36,372 nt of DNA from contig CAZGEW010000003.1 of NCBI GenBank assembly GCA_964524225.1, positions 1 through 36,372 of the forward strand. The letters run 5' to 3'. The stretch comes from GCA-2688775 sp964524225. GTDB taxonomy: Archaea; Nanobdellota; Nanobdellia; Woesearchaeales; GW2011-AR4. Position numbers and translations under genes: made by a program. Positions 17,793-24,323 of this stretch are shown piece by piece. The notes beneath the pieces are model-generated. The model did no database searches. It had not been told where the DNA came from and was given only the letters and a program-made list of their open reading frames with translations. Numbering within the stretch: the stretch's first letter is position 1; every line of letters starts with the position of its first letter.

Positions 17793-20183
17793 ATGAAAAC
17801 TCCAAAAAAAGAGCACAACGTATTACTCCTCAGCATTGTTATAGTTATTGCAATTGTTATGTTATTCTTAACATTTTCTAAAATTGATAAATCTAGATAT
17901 GTTACAAAATTAGATCTTGTTGGAGGTGCTACTACAACAACATCAGGAGAACATAACACCTTTAGTGGCAGTCCTACCACATATAAGCAGTTAGGGGTGT
18001 CCAGCTACTACATGCAGCTTGTGCAGTCTTTTGTGCTTCCTTCTACCTCAACTTTAAAAAGTGTTAAGCTTGGTTTAGCAAGACAAGGAAATCCAAACTA
18101 TCCAATAACTGTTTCAATAAGAAAGGGTTCTCCTATTGGAAACGATATTTTTACTCCTGTTACTATTCCACTACAATCTTTGCAACAAATTTCTACTGAT
18201 TATCGCAATCCCTCATGGATAGAAGTAGCAATGCCATCCTTTACCCTTAATGGAGGTACTACATATTACCTTGCTCTCAAGGTTACTCAATCTGACAGTG
18301 GTGATTACTATAGATGGTCTGCTACATCTAATACTTATAGTAGTGGTGTTTTATATCGCATAACATCTTCTGGTAGTTTTTATGATTATCCATCAAATGA
18401 TGCTCTTGCAACTATTCTATACACTACTACATCTCCACCGCCTCCACCACCACCTACAACATGCTCTGATGGAACTGCTAAAAATCAATGTTCTTCAACA
18501 AAACCACTTTATTGTAATTCTGCTTTACAATTAGTTAATAATTGTGGTAGTTGTGGTTGTAGTGCTGGTTATACATGTCAATCAGATGGAGCATGTATTA
18601 TTACTCCAATAACTCAAACATCTGGAATACAAACGATAAACAACATTCTGCCAAATACAGATGGAGACTTTTCAATTTTAGGTGGAGATAACATTGTTGT
18701 TTCTCCTAGTGTAAATGGAATTAAAATTGATGCAAATACATTATCAGCTTCCTCAATTCAGATTAATGTTAGGGATTTTGGTGCTGTTCCAGACGACGAT
18801 ATAGATGATACATCAGCAATCCAAGCTGCACTCAACAGATTAAGACAAGGTACTGAGGTATATCAAAACTTCTATGTTTTTCTTCCAGCTGGTACTTATA
18901 GAATTTCATCAACTCTTGAGTCACCGAATTCAGCTAGCAATTGGATATTAGTAGGAGAAGGAAAATATACAAGCCTATTAAAATGGTTTGGTCCTGCTGG
19001 ACGGCCTGTTTTGAAGCTTGTCAATGCTCGCGATGTAACTCTTAAAGATTTTGGAATATTTGGTGGAAATTTTGGTAATCCTCCATCATATGGAATACAA
19101 GTGCATAGGGGAGCTGGCTTAATAGGCTCAGCAGCGCCATCTTCAGTTAAATTTAGTAATATCTTCATAGGAAATTATTATGGGGAAGCAATAACCGATG
19201 GAATTGCATATACAGCAGAAGCTGGCTATGATGCTAATAATGAGTTAGGGCTCTTTGTTGATGTTGAGATTGCGAATGTAAATAGATATGGTATTAGTTT
19301 TGAGCATTCTAACAGTTTGCTACATACAATCATAGGAGGACAAATTATTGGCAAAGTCGCTGCTATTAATAATGTCGGTCCTGATGGAGAGCAAGGTGGT
19401 AGCTTTTCTCTATATGGAACTATTCTTGGGACATCAGCGAATGGTCATCTTTTTAGATTGGGAAAATCATCCCATACTATCACAATAGTTGGTGGAAATG
19501 CAGAATCAGAAGGAGGCTTACTTACTACTCCAATTACTATTATTAATGATAGTCCATTGGTTTCTATTATTGGAGGTTCTTATCTCTTCGGCGACCCGCC
19601 AGCTGGCGGTTATACTGTGCTATGGGATGCAACAGGAGGAAAATTAGTGATTTCTGGTGTTAATTTGGCGACACCTAATGGTGCAAAGTGGCGTTTCCCT
19701 TCTGCTGGATTTAGCGAAGTGATAATTCGTGATAGTGATCTGACAACAAATAGCATTGAATATAATAACAAAGTAGTTATAGAAGGAGTTAGAGAGCACG
19801 CAGGCATCCACCATTTTAATAATGAAAATATTGTGAACTTAGGAGAGGGTGCATTAGTGATTAAGGAAAGCTCTGGTGGATTTACTGGACCAAGATTTTT
19901 CGATAACACTGATACGACTCCTTCTGTTCAGGGTTGGGACTACTTTGAAGCAAATTTCCCTAATCCTATAACTATCACTAATTTTGATGATGGTTTTGTA
20001 GGCAAAGAATTTGTACTTTATTCCCATACTGACAACAGTGTCATAAAGCATGATGCAAATGGCCCAGGAGTTGGACCCATAAGATTGTCGACAGGGAAAG
20101 ACTATAAAATGCCTGCAAGAAGTATTATGCGTTTCAGAATGATAGGAATTCCTTTTGGCAGTATTTGGGTAAATGAGCCTTAA
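17793..20183 (+). CDS. Secreted or membrane-anchored right-handed beta-helix protein (pectate lyase 3-like)
   Basis: The 796-residue protein has one N-terminal membrane segment (residues 10-27, LLLSIVIVIAIVMLFLTF). A beta-sandwich of the choice-of-anchor kind follows (QSFVLPSTSTLKSVKLGLAR to GGTTYYLALKV, about 75-170). Then come a poly-Pro linker near 213-220, a small Cys-rich module (eight Cys, 222-270), and a beta-helix from about residue 325 (NVRDFGAVPDDDIDDTSAIQ, FYVFLPAGTYRI). This start of the helix is typical of pectate-lyase-3 and phage tailspike folds. It may bind or cleave polysaccharide on the cell surface. Catalytic residues cannot be assigned. An aspS-GAPDH neighbourhood gives no functional hint. 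Confidence 0.82.
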   Translation: MKTPKKEHNVLLLSIVIVIAIVMLFLTFSKIDKSRYVTKLDLVGGATTTTSGEHNTFSGSPTTYKQLGVSSYYMQLVQSFVLPSTSTLKSVKLGLARQGNPNYPITVSIRKGSPIGNDIFTPVTIPLQSLQQISTDYRNPSWIEVAMPSFTLNGGTTYYLALKVTQSDSGDYYRWSATSNTYSSGVLYRITSSGSFYDYPSNDALATILYTTTSPPPPPPPTTCSDGTAKNQCSSTKPLYCNSALQLVNNCGSCGCSAGYTCQSDGACIITPITQTSGIQTINNILPNTDGDFSILGGDNIVVSPSVNGIKIDANTLSASSIQINVRDFGAVPDDDIDDTSAIQAALNRLRQGTEVYQNFYVFLPAGTYRISSTLESPNSASNWILVGEGKYTSLLKWFGPAGRPVLKLVNARDVTLKDFGIFGGNFGNPPSYGIQVHRGAGLIGSAAPSSVKFSNIFIGNYYGEAITDGIAYTAEAGYDANNELGLFVDVEIANVNRYGISFEHSNSLLHTIIGGQIIGKVAAINNVGPDGEQGGSFSLYGTILGTSANGHLFRLGKSSHTITIVGGNAESEGGLLTTPITIINDSPLVSIIGGSYLFGDPPAGGYTVLWDATGGKLVISGVNLATPNGAKWRFPSAGFSEVIIRDSDLTTNSIEYNNKVVIEGVREHAGIHHFNNENIVNLGEGALVIKESSGGFTGPRFFDNTDTTPSVQGWDYFEANFPNPITITNFDDGFVGKEFVLYSHTDNSVIKHDANGPGVGPIRLSTGKDYKMPARSIMRFRMIGIPFGSIWVNEP

Positions 20184-20200
20184 GTATGTTGATAAAATTA

Positions 20201-20232
20201 ATATAAATAAGTTGTTGAGGTGAATTTAGATA
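20201..20232 (+). promoter_or_regulatory. GAPDH promoter, ribosome-binding site and AUA start region
   Basis: ATATAAATA at 20201-20209 is a TATA element centred 25 bases before 20230. GAGGTG at 20217-20222 would be a ribosome-binding site seven bases before 20230. In the GAPDH frame the codons at 20221 (TGA) and 20227 (TAG) are stops, then ATA-CTT-AAT-GTC-GCA. The only start-like codon before the conserved N-terminus is therefore ATA at 20230-20232. Confidence 0.6.
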
Positions 20233-21222
20233 CTTAATGTCGCAATCAACGGCTTTGGAAGAATTGGAAGGCTAGTTCTCAGAGCAGGAATAAAAGATAA
20301 AGACATTAATTGGCTCGCTGTAAATGATATAACAGATGCTAAAACATTAGCTCATCTTTTCAAATACGATTCTGTACACAAAAAATATAATGGAACAGTT
20401 GAGCATACAGACGATTCTTTAATTATTGATGGGGAAAAAATAAAAGTGTTATCAGTTCTTGAGCCTCTTAAACTTCCATGGAAAGAGATGGATATTGATG
20501 TTGTTGTTGAAAGCACTGGAAAATTTAGTGACAGAGAAAGTGCTAAGCAGCATTTGAAAGCAGGCGCAAAAAGGGTTTTGATAAGTGCTCCAGCAAAGAA
20601 TCCTGATATAACCATTGTAATTGGTGTAAATGAAAATATGTATGATAAAAATAAGCATTATATTATTAGTAATGCTTCATGCACAACAAATTGCTTAGCC
20701 CCTATTGTGAAGATACTTCATGATAATTTTAAAGTTAAAAGAGGATTTATGACAACAATACATGCTTACACAGCAGACCAAAAACTTGTTGATGCACCTC
20801 ATAAAGATTTGAGAAGGGCAAGACATGCTGCATTGTCTATAATTCCAACAACGACAGGAGCAGCAAAAGCAGTTGCTGAGGTAATTCCAGAACTTAAAGG
20901 AAAGCTTGATGGATTGGCTTTTAGAGTTCCAGTTGCAACAGGCTCTGTAACAGATTTTGTTTGTGAGTTAGAAAAAAGTACAACAAAAGAAGAGATAAAC
21001 AAAGTGTTTAAAGAAGCGGCAGCTAAATTAAAAGGCATTATCGAGTACAATATAGAGCCACTTGTATCTGCTGATATAATAACAGACCCAAACTCTGCAA
21101 TCTTTGATTCTGAGCTTACTAATGTGATAGAAGGAAATTTTGTAAAAGTCATAGCATGGTATGATAATGAATGGGGATTTAGTGAGAGGATGGTTGATGT
21201 GATTAAGCTGATTGGGAAATAA
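20230..21222 (+). CDS. gap: Glyceraldehyde-3-phosphate dehydrogenase, bacterial class I, apparent AUA start
   Basis: From 20230 the frame gives 330 residues, the normal length of class I GAPDH. NVAINGFGRIGRLVLRA forms the NAD-binding start, SNASCTTNCLAP holds the catalytic Cys, and HAYTADQKLVDAPHKDLRRA, AFRVPVATGSVTDF and WYDNEWGFSERMVDV complete the family pattern. It oxidises glyceraldehyde 3-phosphate in glycolysis. Archaea usually use an unrelated class II enzyme, so this one is bacterial-like. A GTG at 20446 would delete the whole first Rossmann half and is not credible. An internal ATG at 20237 is out of frame. The start is thus AUA, unless there is a sequence error. Confidence 0.9.
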   Translation: MLNVAINGFGRIGRLVLRAGIKDKDINWLAVNDITDAKTLAHLFKYDSVHKKYNGTVEHTDDSLIIDGEKIKVLSVLEPLKLPWKEMDIDVVVESTGKFSDRESAKQHLKAGAKRVLISAPAKNPDITIVIGVNENMYDKNKHYIISNASCTTNCLAPIVKILHDNFKVKRGFMTTIHAYTADQKLVDAPHKDLRRARHAALSIIPTTTGAAKAVAEVIPELKGKLDGLAFRVPVATGSVTDFVCELEKSTTKEEINKVFKEAAAKLKGIIEYNIEPLVSADIITDPNSAIFDSELTNVIEGNFVKVIAWYDNEWGFSERMVDVIKLIGK

Positions 21223-21241
21223 TGAAATAAAAAGGTTTGTA

Positions 21242-21275
21242 AAAATTAGATATAGGATACTTATCTCCTAATTTT
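21242..21275. terminator. Inverted repeat between convergent genes
   Basis: AAAATTAG (21242-21249) and CTAATTTT (21268-21275) pair, and ATA/TAT bases inside can extend the stem past a small bulge. It sits between the stop of GAPDH (plus) and the stop of the PIN gene (minus), a place for a bidirectional terminator. Confidence 0.4.
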
Positions 21276-21295
21276 CATGTATGTACTTTTTACCA

Positions 21296-21811
21296 TCATC
21301 TCACTTTCTCAAACAATTCCCAAAATCTAATTAAGGTGGAAGCACTTATTCTAAATTTTAATTTGACCATCTTGTTTATTGTTTCTTTTAATTCCTTTTC
21401 ACTAACTAAGTTTTCTTTATATGCAAATAATAAAATTCTCAAAGAACCCACAGGCTTTAAGCCAAAAGCCTTTGCAGTTTCCCTTGCAAGAGTTTCATCA
21501 ATTATTAACTCCTTTCTATTAAGTTGTTTTGCCAAGGCTATTGTTTGCGATTCTCCAATTCCTAAATTATTAAGATGTTGGATTTTATCAGCTAATTCTA
21601 CGAATTTATTTCTCAAATTAATAACTCTTATTTGATTTTTCTCTAAATGACTTTTTAGTATTAAAGAATCTTCAAATCTTTTTTCTAAGCCTTCCAATAT
21701 CGCCTCTTTATGTACTTCATCGGTAATTTCTAACTTTTCAAACAATTTCAATAGAATATCTACTTTATTCAGCTTTGCAAAAATAATAAGTGAAGAGGAA
21801 TCAACTATCAA
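21296..21811 (-). CDS. PIN-domain ribonuclease, toxin of a toxin-antitoxin pair (DUF3368-like)
   Basis: The 171-residue protein shows the PIN acidic pattern: D4 in MIVDSSSLIIFAKL, a Glu in TDEVHKEAI, GIGESQTIALA, and LIIDETLARETAKAFG. These residues bind metal in RNA-cutting PIN nucleases. It overlaps the upstream antitoxin gene by four bases, the usual arrangement for a VapC-like or DUF3368 toxin with a UPF0175 partner. Target RNA is unknown. Confidence 0.82.
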   Translation of the reverse strand: MIVDSSSLIIFAKLNKVDILLKLFEKLEITDEVHKEAILEGLEKRFEDSLILKSHLEKNQIRVINLRNKFVELADKIQHLNNLGIGESQTIALAKQLNRKELIIDETLARETAKAFGLKPVGSLRILLFAYKENLVSEKELKETINKMVKLKFRISASTLIRFWELFEKVR

Positions 21812-22107
21812 ATTAATCCCTCAAAGTCCTCCTCAAGCTCTTTAATCCCATAGTGAAATTCTATATTTTTCTCAACCAAAATATCCATAAATTGCGATAA
21901 GGGTACCTCTGCAATCTTAGCAGCCTTTCCTATGCTTGCTTCCTTATTTCTGAATTTTTCTATAGCTAACTCTAATTTTTTATCCTTTAAGCCTAATTCT
22001 AATACTTCCCTAAGCACATTAGACTTTGTTTTTTTTTCTATCTTAGAAAGTTCATCTATTTCCTTCAACTCTTCCTTATCAATCCTCACTGATACTGTTT
22101 CAGCCAT
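21808..22107 (-). CDS. Antitoxin, UPF0175 family with ribbon-helix-helix-like N-terminus
   Basis: The 99-residue protein starts VSVRIDKEELKEIDELSKIE, a strand-helix DNA-binding pattern, followed by a coiled helix. The C-terminal region RNKEASIGKAAKIAEVPLSQ, then FMDILVEKNIEFHYG, is characteristic of UPF0175. Such proteins neutralise a neighbouring PIN nuclease and repress their own promoter. It is the first gene of the pair and has a palindrome at its promoter. Confidence 0.82.
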   Translation of the reverse strand: MAETVSVRIDKEELKEIDELSKIEKKTKSNVLREVLELGLKDKKLELAIEKFRNKEASIGKAAKIAEVPLSQFMDILVEKNIEFHYGIKELEEDFEGLI

Positions 22108-22109
22108 AG

Positions 22110-22141
22110 TTTGTATACAAATGTGGTAACTTGTATATAAA
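22110..22141 (-). promoter_or_regulatory. Toxin-antitoxin promoter with palindromic operator
   Basis: On the minus strand TTTATATA (22134-22141) is a TATA box about 27-30 bases before the ATG at 22107. TTTGTATACAAA at 22110-22121 is a perfect 12-base palindrome at the expected transcription start. TTGTATA occurs again exactly 20 bases away (22131), two helical turns. This suits autorepression by the ribbon-helix-helix antitoxin. Confidence 0.55.
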
Positions 22142-22154
22142 GATTTCGCTTTTT

Positions 22155-22173
22155 GAAATTAAAGATTAATTTC
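22155..22173 (-). terminator. Hairpin downstream of adk
   Basis: GAAATTA (22155-22161) and TAATTTC (22167-22173) pair around AAGAT, 39 bases past the adk stop and before the toxin-antitoxin promoter. It is a plausible transcript end for adk. Confidence 0.4.
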
Positions 22174-22211
22174 AGCAGAAATAACTCATAAAATTAACTA
22201 TTATTTTGATT

Positions 22212-22847
22212 TTATTTTCCAATAACCTTAACAGCTTCATTAAAAACTTCTTTAGGCTTTTTTGAAGCATCTATAGCAACAATTAATTTCCTCTTTTTAT
22301 AATATTCAACCAGAGGAGCTGTGTCTTGCTGATAAACCTGAATTCTCTTCCTTATTGTTTCTGGCTCATCATCCTTTCTCTGCACAAGCTCTCCACCACA
22401 ATTGTCACAAACATTTTTCTTTTTTGGTTTCATTGTAATTAGATTATATAAAGCTCCACATTTGCTGCACATCCTTCTTTGAGTTAACCTCTCTATAATT
22501 ATCTCTTCTGAAGTGATTAAATTTAACACCATATCAACTTTTTTCTTCAATTTCCATAAAACATTTTCCAAAAATTCAGCCTGCTCAATTGTCCTTGGAT
22601 ATCCATCAATGATAAAACCATTCTTACAATTTTCCTGCCTTAATCCCTTTTCTATTATTTTATTCACAACCATGTCTGGAACAAGCAACCCTTTTTCAAC
22701 ATATTGTATAAGCTCGCTGTTGCCACTCTTTATTTCATTCCTAAAAATATTCCCTGTTGAGATATGGGGTATGTTGTATTTTTTAGAAATTAAATCAGAC
22801 AAAGTTCCTTTTCCAACACCTGGTGGACCAAATATAACTAACTGCAT
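22212..22847 (-). CDS. adk: Adenylate kinase with zinc-binding LID
   Basis: The 211-residue enzyme catalyses ATP + AMP to 2 ADP. It has the P-loop FGPPGVGKGT, the AMP-binding HISTGNIFRNEI, FIIDGYPRTIEQAE, and a LID with two CxxC pairs (MCSKCGALYN and CDNCGGEL) that bind a structural metal, then RKDDEPETIRKRI. This is the bacterial/eukaryotic Adk family, not the short trimeric archaeal AdkA type. Its start lies one base after the stop of the preceding gene, so they share a transcript. Confidence 0.95.
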   Translation of the reverse strand: MQLVIFGPPGVGKGTLSDLISKKYNIPHISTGNIFRNEIKSGNSELIQYVEKGLLVPDMVVNKIIEKGLRQENCKNGFIIDGYPRTIEQAEFLENVLWKLKKKVDMVLNLITSEEIIIERLTQRRMCSKCGALYNLITMKPKKKNVCDNCGGELVQRKDDEPETIRKRIQVYQQDTAPLVEYYKKRKLIVAIDASKKPKEVFNEAVKVIGK

Positions 22848-22848
22848 T

Positions 22849-23319
22849 TTAACCTAAATAACCCAAGTCTTCCTTAATATTAATTTCAGTTTGCCAAGAC
22901 TCTTTCATTTTTTTGACATATTTTAACAAATATTTTTTGAGATTTGTCCATTCATTAAAAATAGTAGTTATAAACTGAGCTTCTTTATTTTCGTCATGCT
23001 CTAATATAGCCTCTATCGATTGTCTACTAAGGTTCATCAGCTTACTATACAAATCATACATCTTATTTTTATTATCATCATCAAAGTACTTTGTTTCGTG
23101 CATGGCATATAAGTTTGATGTATCAGGTTGTAATATTTCCTCTAGCATTGTTGCATAGAAGTCAAGCTTTTCAGCAATTCTTCTTATGATTTCACGAAGC
23201 AGAAAATTTGTGTCTTCTATACCGCTTATCTCAAATTCAAAGTCAAGCTCCTTAAATTCTGGGAGTTTTAGTCTCTTCTTTAGTTCATTGTACTGTTTTT
23301 CTATTTCTTTGTTTGGCAT
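22849..23319 (-). CDS. Helical protein of unknown function
   Basis: I do not recognise a family. From ATG 23319 the product has 156 residues and is acidic and mostly alpha-helical (MPNKEIEKQYNELKKRLKLP, NFLLREIIRRIAEKLDFYAT, TTIFNEWTNLKKYLLKYVKK). No Cys, membrane segment or signal peptide is seen. A longer reading to 23397 would translate through the tRNA gene and is rejected. The gene starts 13 bases after tRNA-Thr and ends next to adk, so all three may lie on one transcript. Confidence 0.65.
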   Translation of the reverse strand: MPNKEIEKQYNELKKRLKLPEFKELDFEFEISGIEDTNFLLREIIRRIAEKLDFYATMLEEILQPDTSNLYAMHETKYFDDDNKNKMYDLYSKLMNLSRQSIEAILEHDENKEAQFITTIFNEWTNLKKYLLKYVKKMKESWQTEINIKEDLGYLG

Positions 23320-23332
23320 TTTGCTTGAATTA

Positions 23333-23440
23333 AGCCTCCGGCCGGAGTTGCACCGGCGACCTGCAGATGGCTTGCTTAAAATACAAGTCTGCCGCAATAT
23401 GTAGTCATGTTTAATATGATAGCTACTATGCTACGGAGGC
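23333..23440 (-). tRNA. tRNA-Thr(UGU) with two introns
   Basis: Acceptor arms GCCTCCG (23434-23440) and CGGAGGC (23334-23340) pair perfectly, with U73 and no encoded CCA. The T arm is GCCGG-TGCAACT-CCGGC and the anticodon stem is GCAGA/TCTGC. Removing 13 bases (23369-23381) at the usual 37/38 site gives loop CTTGTAA with anticodon UGU. The splice region has a four-pair helix CTTG/CAAG and a CCA bulge. Removing 22 bases in the D arm (23399-23420) gives a 73-base mature tRNA. That site has a canonical bulge-helix-bulge: GTAG/CTAC between bulges CTA and ATA, then TCAT/ATGA. The D loop lacks G19 and the T loop has G at position 55, both unusual. U73 and the C2-G71 pair suit archaeal tRNA-Thr. Confidence 0.82.
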
Positions 23441-23514
23441 GTCAGGGGACTTTTGCGCAAAGCAAAATGTCGCCTATGCGTGTCAACCGAGCGTAACCAG
23501 TTGGCTACGGAGGC
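23441..23514 (-). other. tRNA 5'-fragment-like sequence preceding tRNA-Thr
   Basis: This 74-base segment begins with GCCTCCGTAGC, identical to the first 11 bases of tRNA-Thr. It continues with AACTGGTTA, a D-loop with the conserved GG. No matching 3' acceptor strand CGGAGGC occurs within it. The remainder has a hairpin (TTTTGC-TTTGC-GCAAAA) inside an AGGCG/CGCCT stem. It is G+C-rich with no TATA element, so the tRNA-Thr promoter must lie beyond it and it is probably transcribed. A decayed tandem tRNA, an 11-base-duplicating insertion, or a 5' tRNA half are all possible. Confidence 0.45.
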
Positions 23515-23517
23515 ATA

Positions 23518-23603
23518 TTCTTATCAAAAAAGATTCAAATTTTTTGCAGATGTTTTTATTTGAATAAGTTTTAGAAGTTAATTTAAATAAGTTTTGATAA
23601 GAA
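23518..23603. repeat. 12-bp inverted repeat upstream of the tRNA locus
   Basis: TTCTTATCAAAA (23518-23529) and TTTTGATAAGAA (23592-23603) are perfect complements 62 bases apart. A second pair, ATTCAAAT / ATTTGAAT, lies between them (about 23533-23574). The minus-strand TATA candidate TTATTTAAAT (23581-23590) lies inside, so the tRNA promoter is enclosed. Confidence 0.45.
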
Positions 23604-23636
23604 AAAATTTCAATTCTTTGGGAATTGAAATTTTTT
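23602..23636 (-). terminator. 15-bp hairpin after the 23642-24238 gene
   Basis: AAAAAATTTCAATTC (23602-23616) and GAATTGAAATTTTTT (23622-23636) pair perfectly around TTTGG. It begins five bases after the TAA stop of the minus-strand gene and ends in a T run on either strand, like an intrinsic terminator. Arms and loop closely resemble those at 4884-4918 and 28351-28383. Confidence 0.55.
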
Positions 23637-23641
23637 CATGA

Positions 23642-24238
23642 TTATTCCTCAAAACCGTAAGTTCTTGGAAAGAATGGCTCTGGGACAGGTATAAATGTCC
23701 TTAACTGTAAGTATTGTTTTATCTTTGCTTGTATTCTGTAAGCATCTCTCCAAAGCTCCTTCTCTCGCTTCTCTATTTCCTTATGAAGTATTCTTTTTTC
23801 ATAGATTGGTTTAATGTATTTTAAAAACTTGTGGTTTTCCCATCTATTGTTGTAATCAGTTTCTATCTTAGCTCTAAAAAATACCTCGAGTTCGCCGTTT
23901 TGTGCAGTCATCTTCTTACCTTGATGCACAACCTCGACATTCTGCAAATACACAACATGTGCGTCAATATCTAAAAAATTTTTTATATAGCTACTGTATT
24001 TGCCCTCAGGAAACTTAGAGGTGCGCCACCAGAACCATAGTTCTTTGCCTCCTCTATGTATGCCACGTTGGTATACATTCTCTGAATACAATGTCTCAAT
24101 GTCAGCATGATCTCTCTCGCCATCTCTACCAAGCCATCCTTCTTCAAGCAATAACTGATGCAGCATTATATAAAAATTTCTTAAAGAAAATATTTCTCTA
24201 TACTTAACTCTAAACTCAGGAATAGCAATTGTTGTCAT
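23642..24238 (-). CDS. Protein of unknown function
   Basis: I do not recognise a family. From ATG 24238 the product has 198 residues, rich in aromatic and charged residues (LLLEEGWLGRDGERDHADIE, KELWFWWRTSKFPEGKYSSY, then IDAHVVYLQNVEVVHQGKKM). It has no membrane segment, Cys cluster or signal peptide. The order of strands around the centre and a helical, basic C-terminal part suggest a compact cytosolic domain. A TATA element 26 bases upstream and the hairpin just after the stop suggest it is a single-gene transcript. The start two codons upstream (TTG) is less likely. Confidence 0.7.
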   Translation of the reverse strand: MTTIAIPEFRVKYREIFSLRNFYIMLHQLLLEEGWLGRDGERDHADIETLYSENVYQRGIHRGGKELWFWWRTSKFPEGKYSSYIKNFLDIDAHVVYLQNVEVVHQGKKMTAQNGELEVFFRAKIETDYNNRWENHKFLKYIKPIYEKRILHKEIEKREKELWRDAYRIQAKIKQYLQLRTFIPVPEPFFPRTYGFEE

Positions 24239-24260
24239 ACACAAATTTCTGGGAATTATG

Positions 24261-24268
24261 TTTATAAA
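24261..24268 (-). promoter_or_regulatory. TATA box of the 23642-24238 gene
   Basis: TTTATAAA is centred about 26 bases before the ATG at 24238, the spacing expected for a leaderless archaeal mRNA. It supports that ATG over the upstream TTG. Confidence 0.55.
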
Positions 24269-24323
24269 GTTTTCTATCGCAACTTATATTTTACCACACT
24301 TAAGTATAAACAATTGTTTTTAA

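Noticed and set aside
20237..20275. Short ORF from the ATG at 20237
   Set aside because: It is out of frame with GAPDH, ends after 12 codons and has no distinctive content.
20446..21222. GAPDH starting at the GTG at 20446
   Set aside because: It would remove the NAD-binding N-terminal 72 residues, which are intact and in frame upstream.
23320..23397. N-terminal extension of the 22849-23319 gene to 23397
   Set aside because: The extension is a translation of the tRNA-Thr gene on the same strand; the internal ATG at 23319 gives a normal start.
23441..23514. Complete second tRNA gene
   Set aside because: No 3' strand complementary to its GCCTCCG start and no T arm are present within tRNA length.
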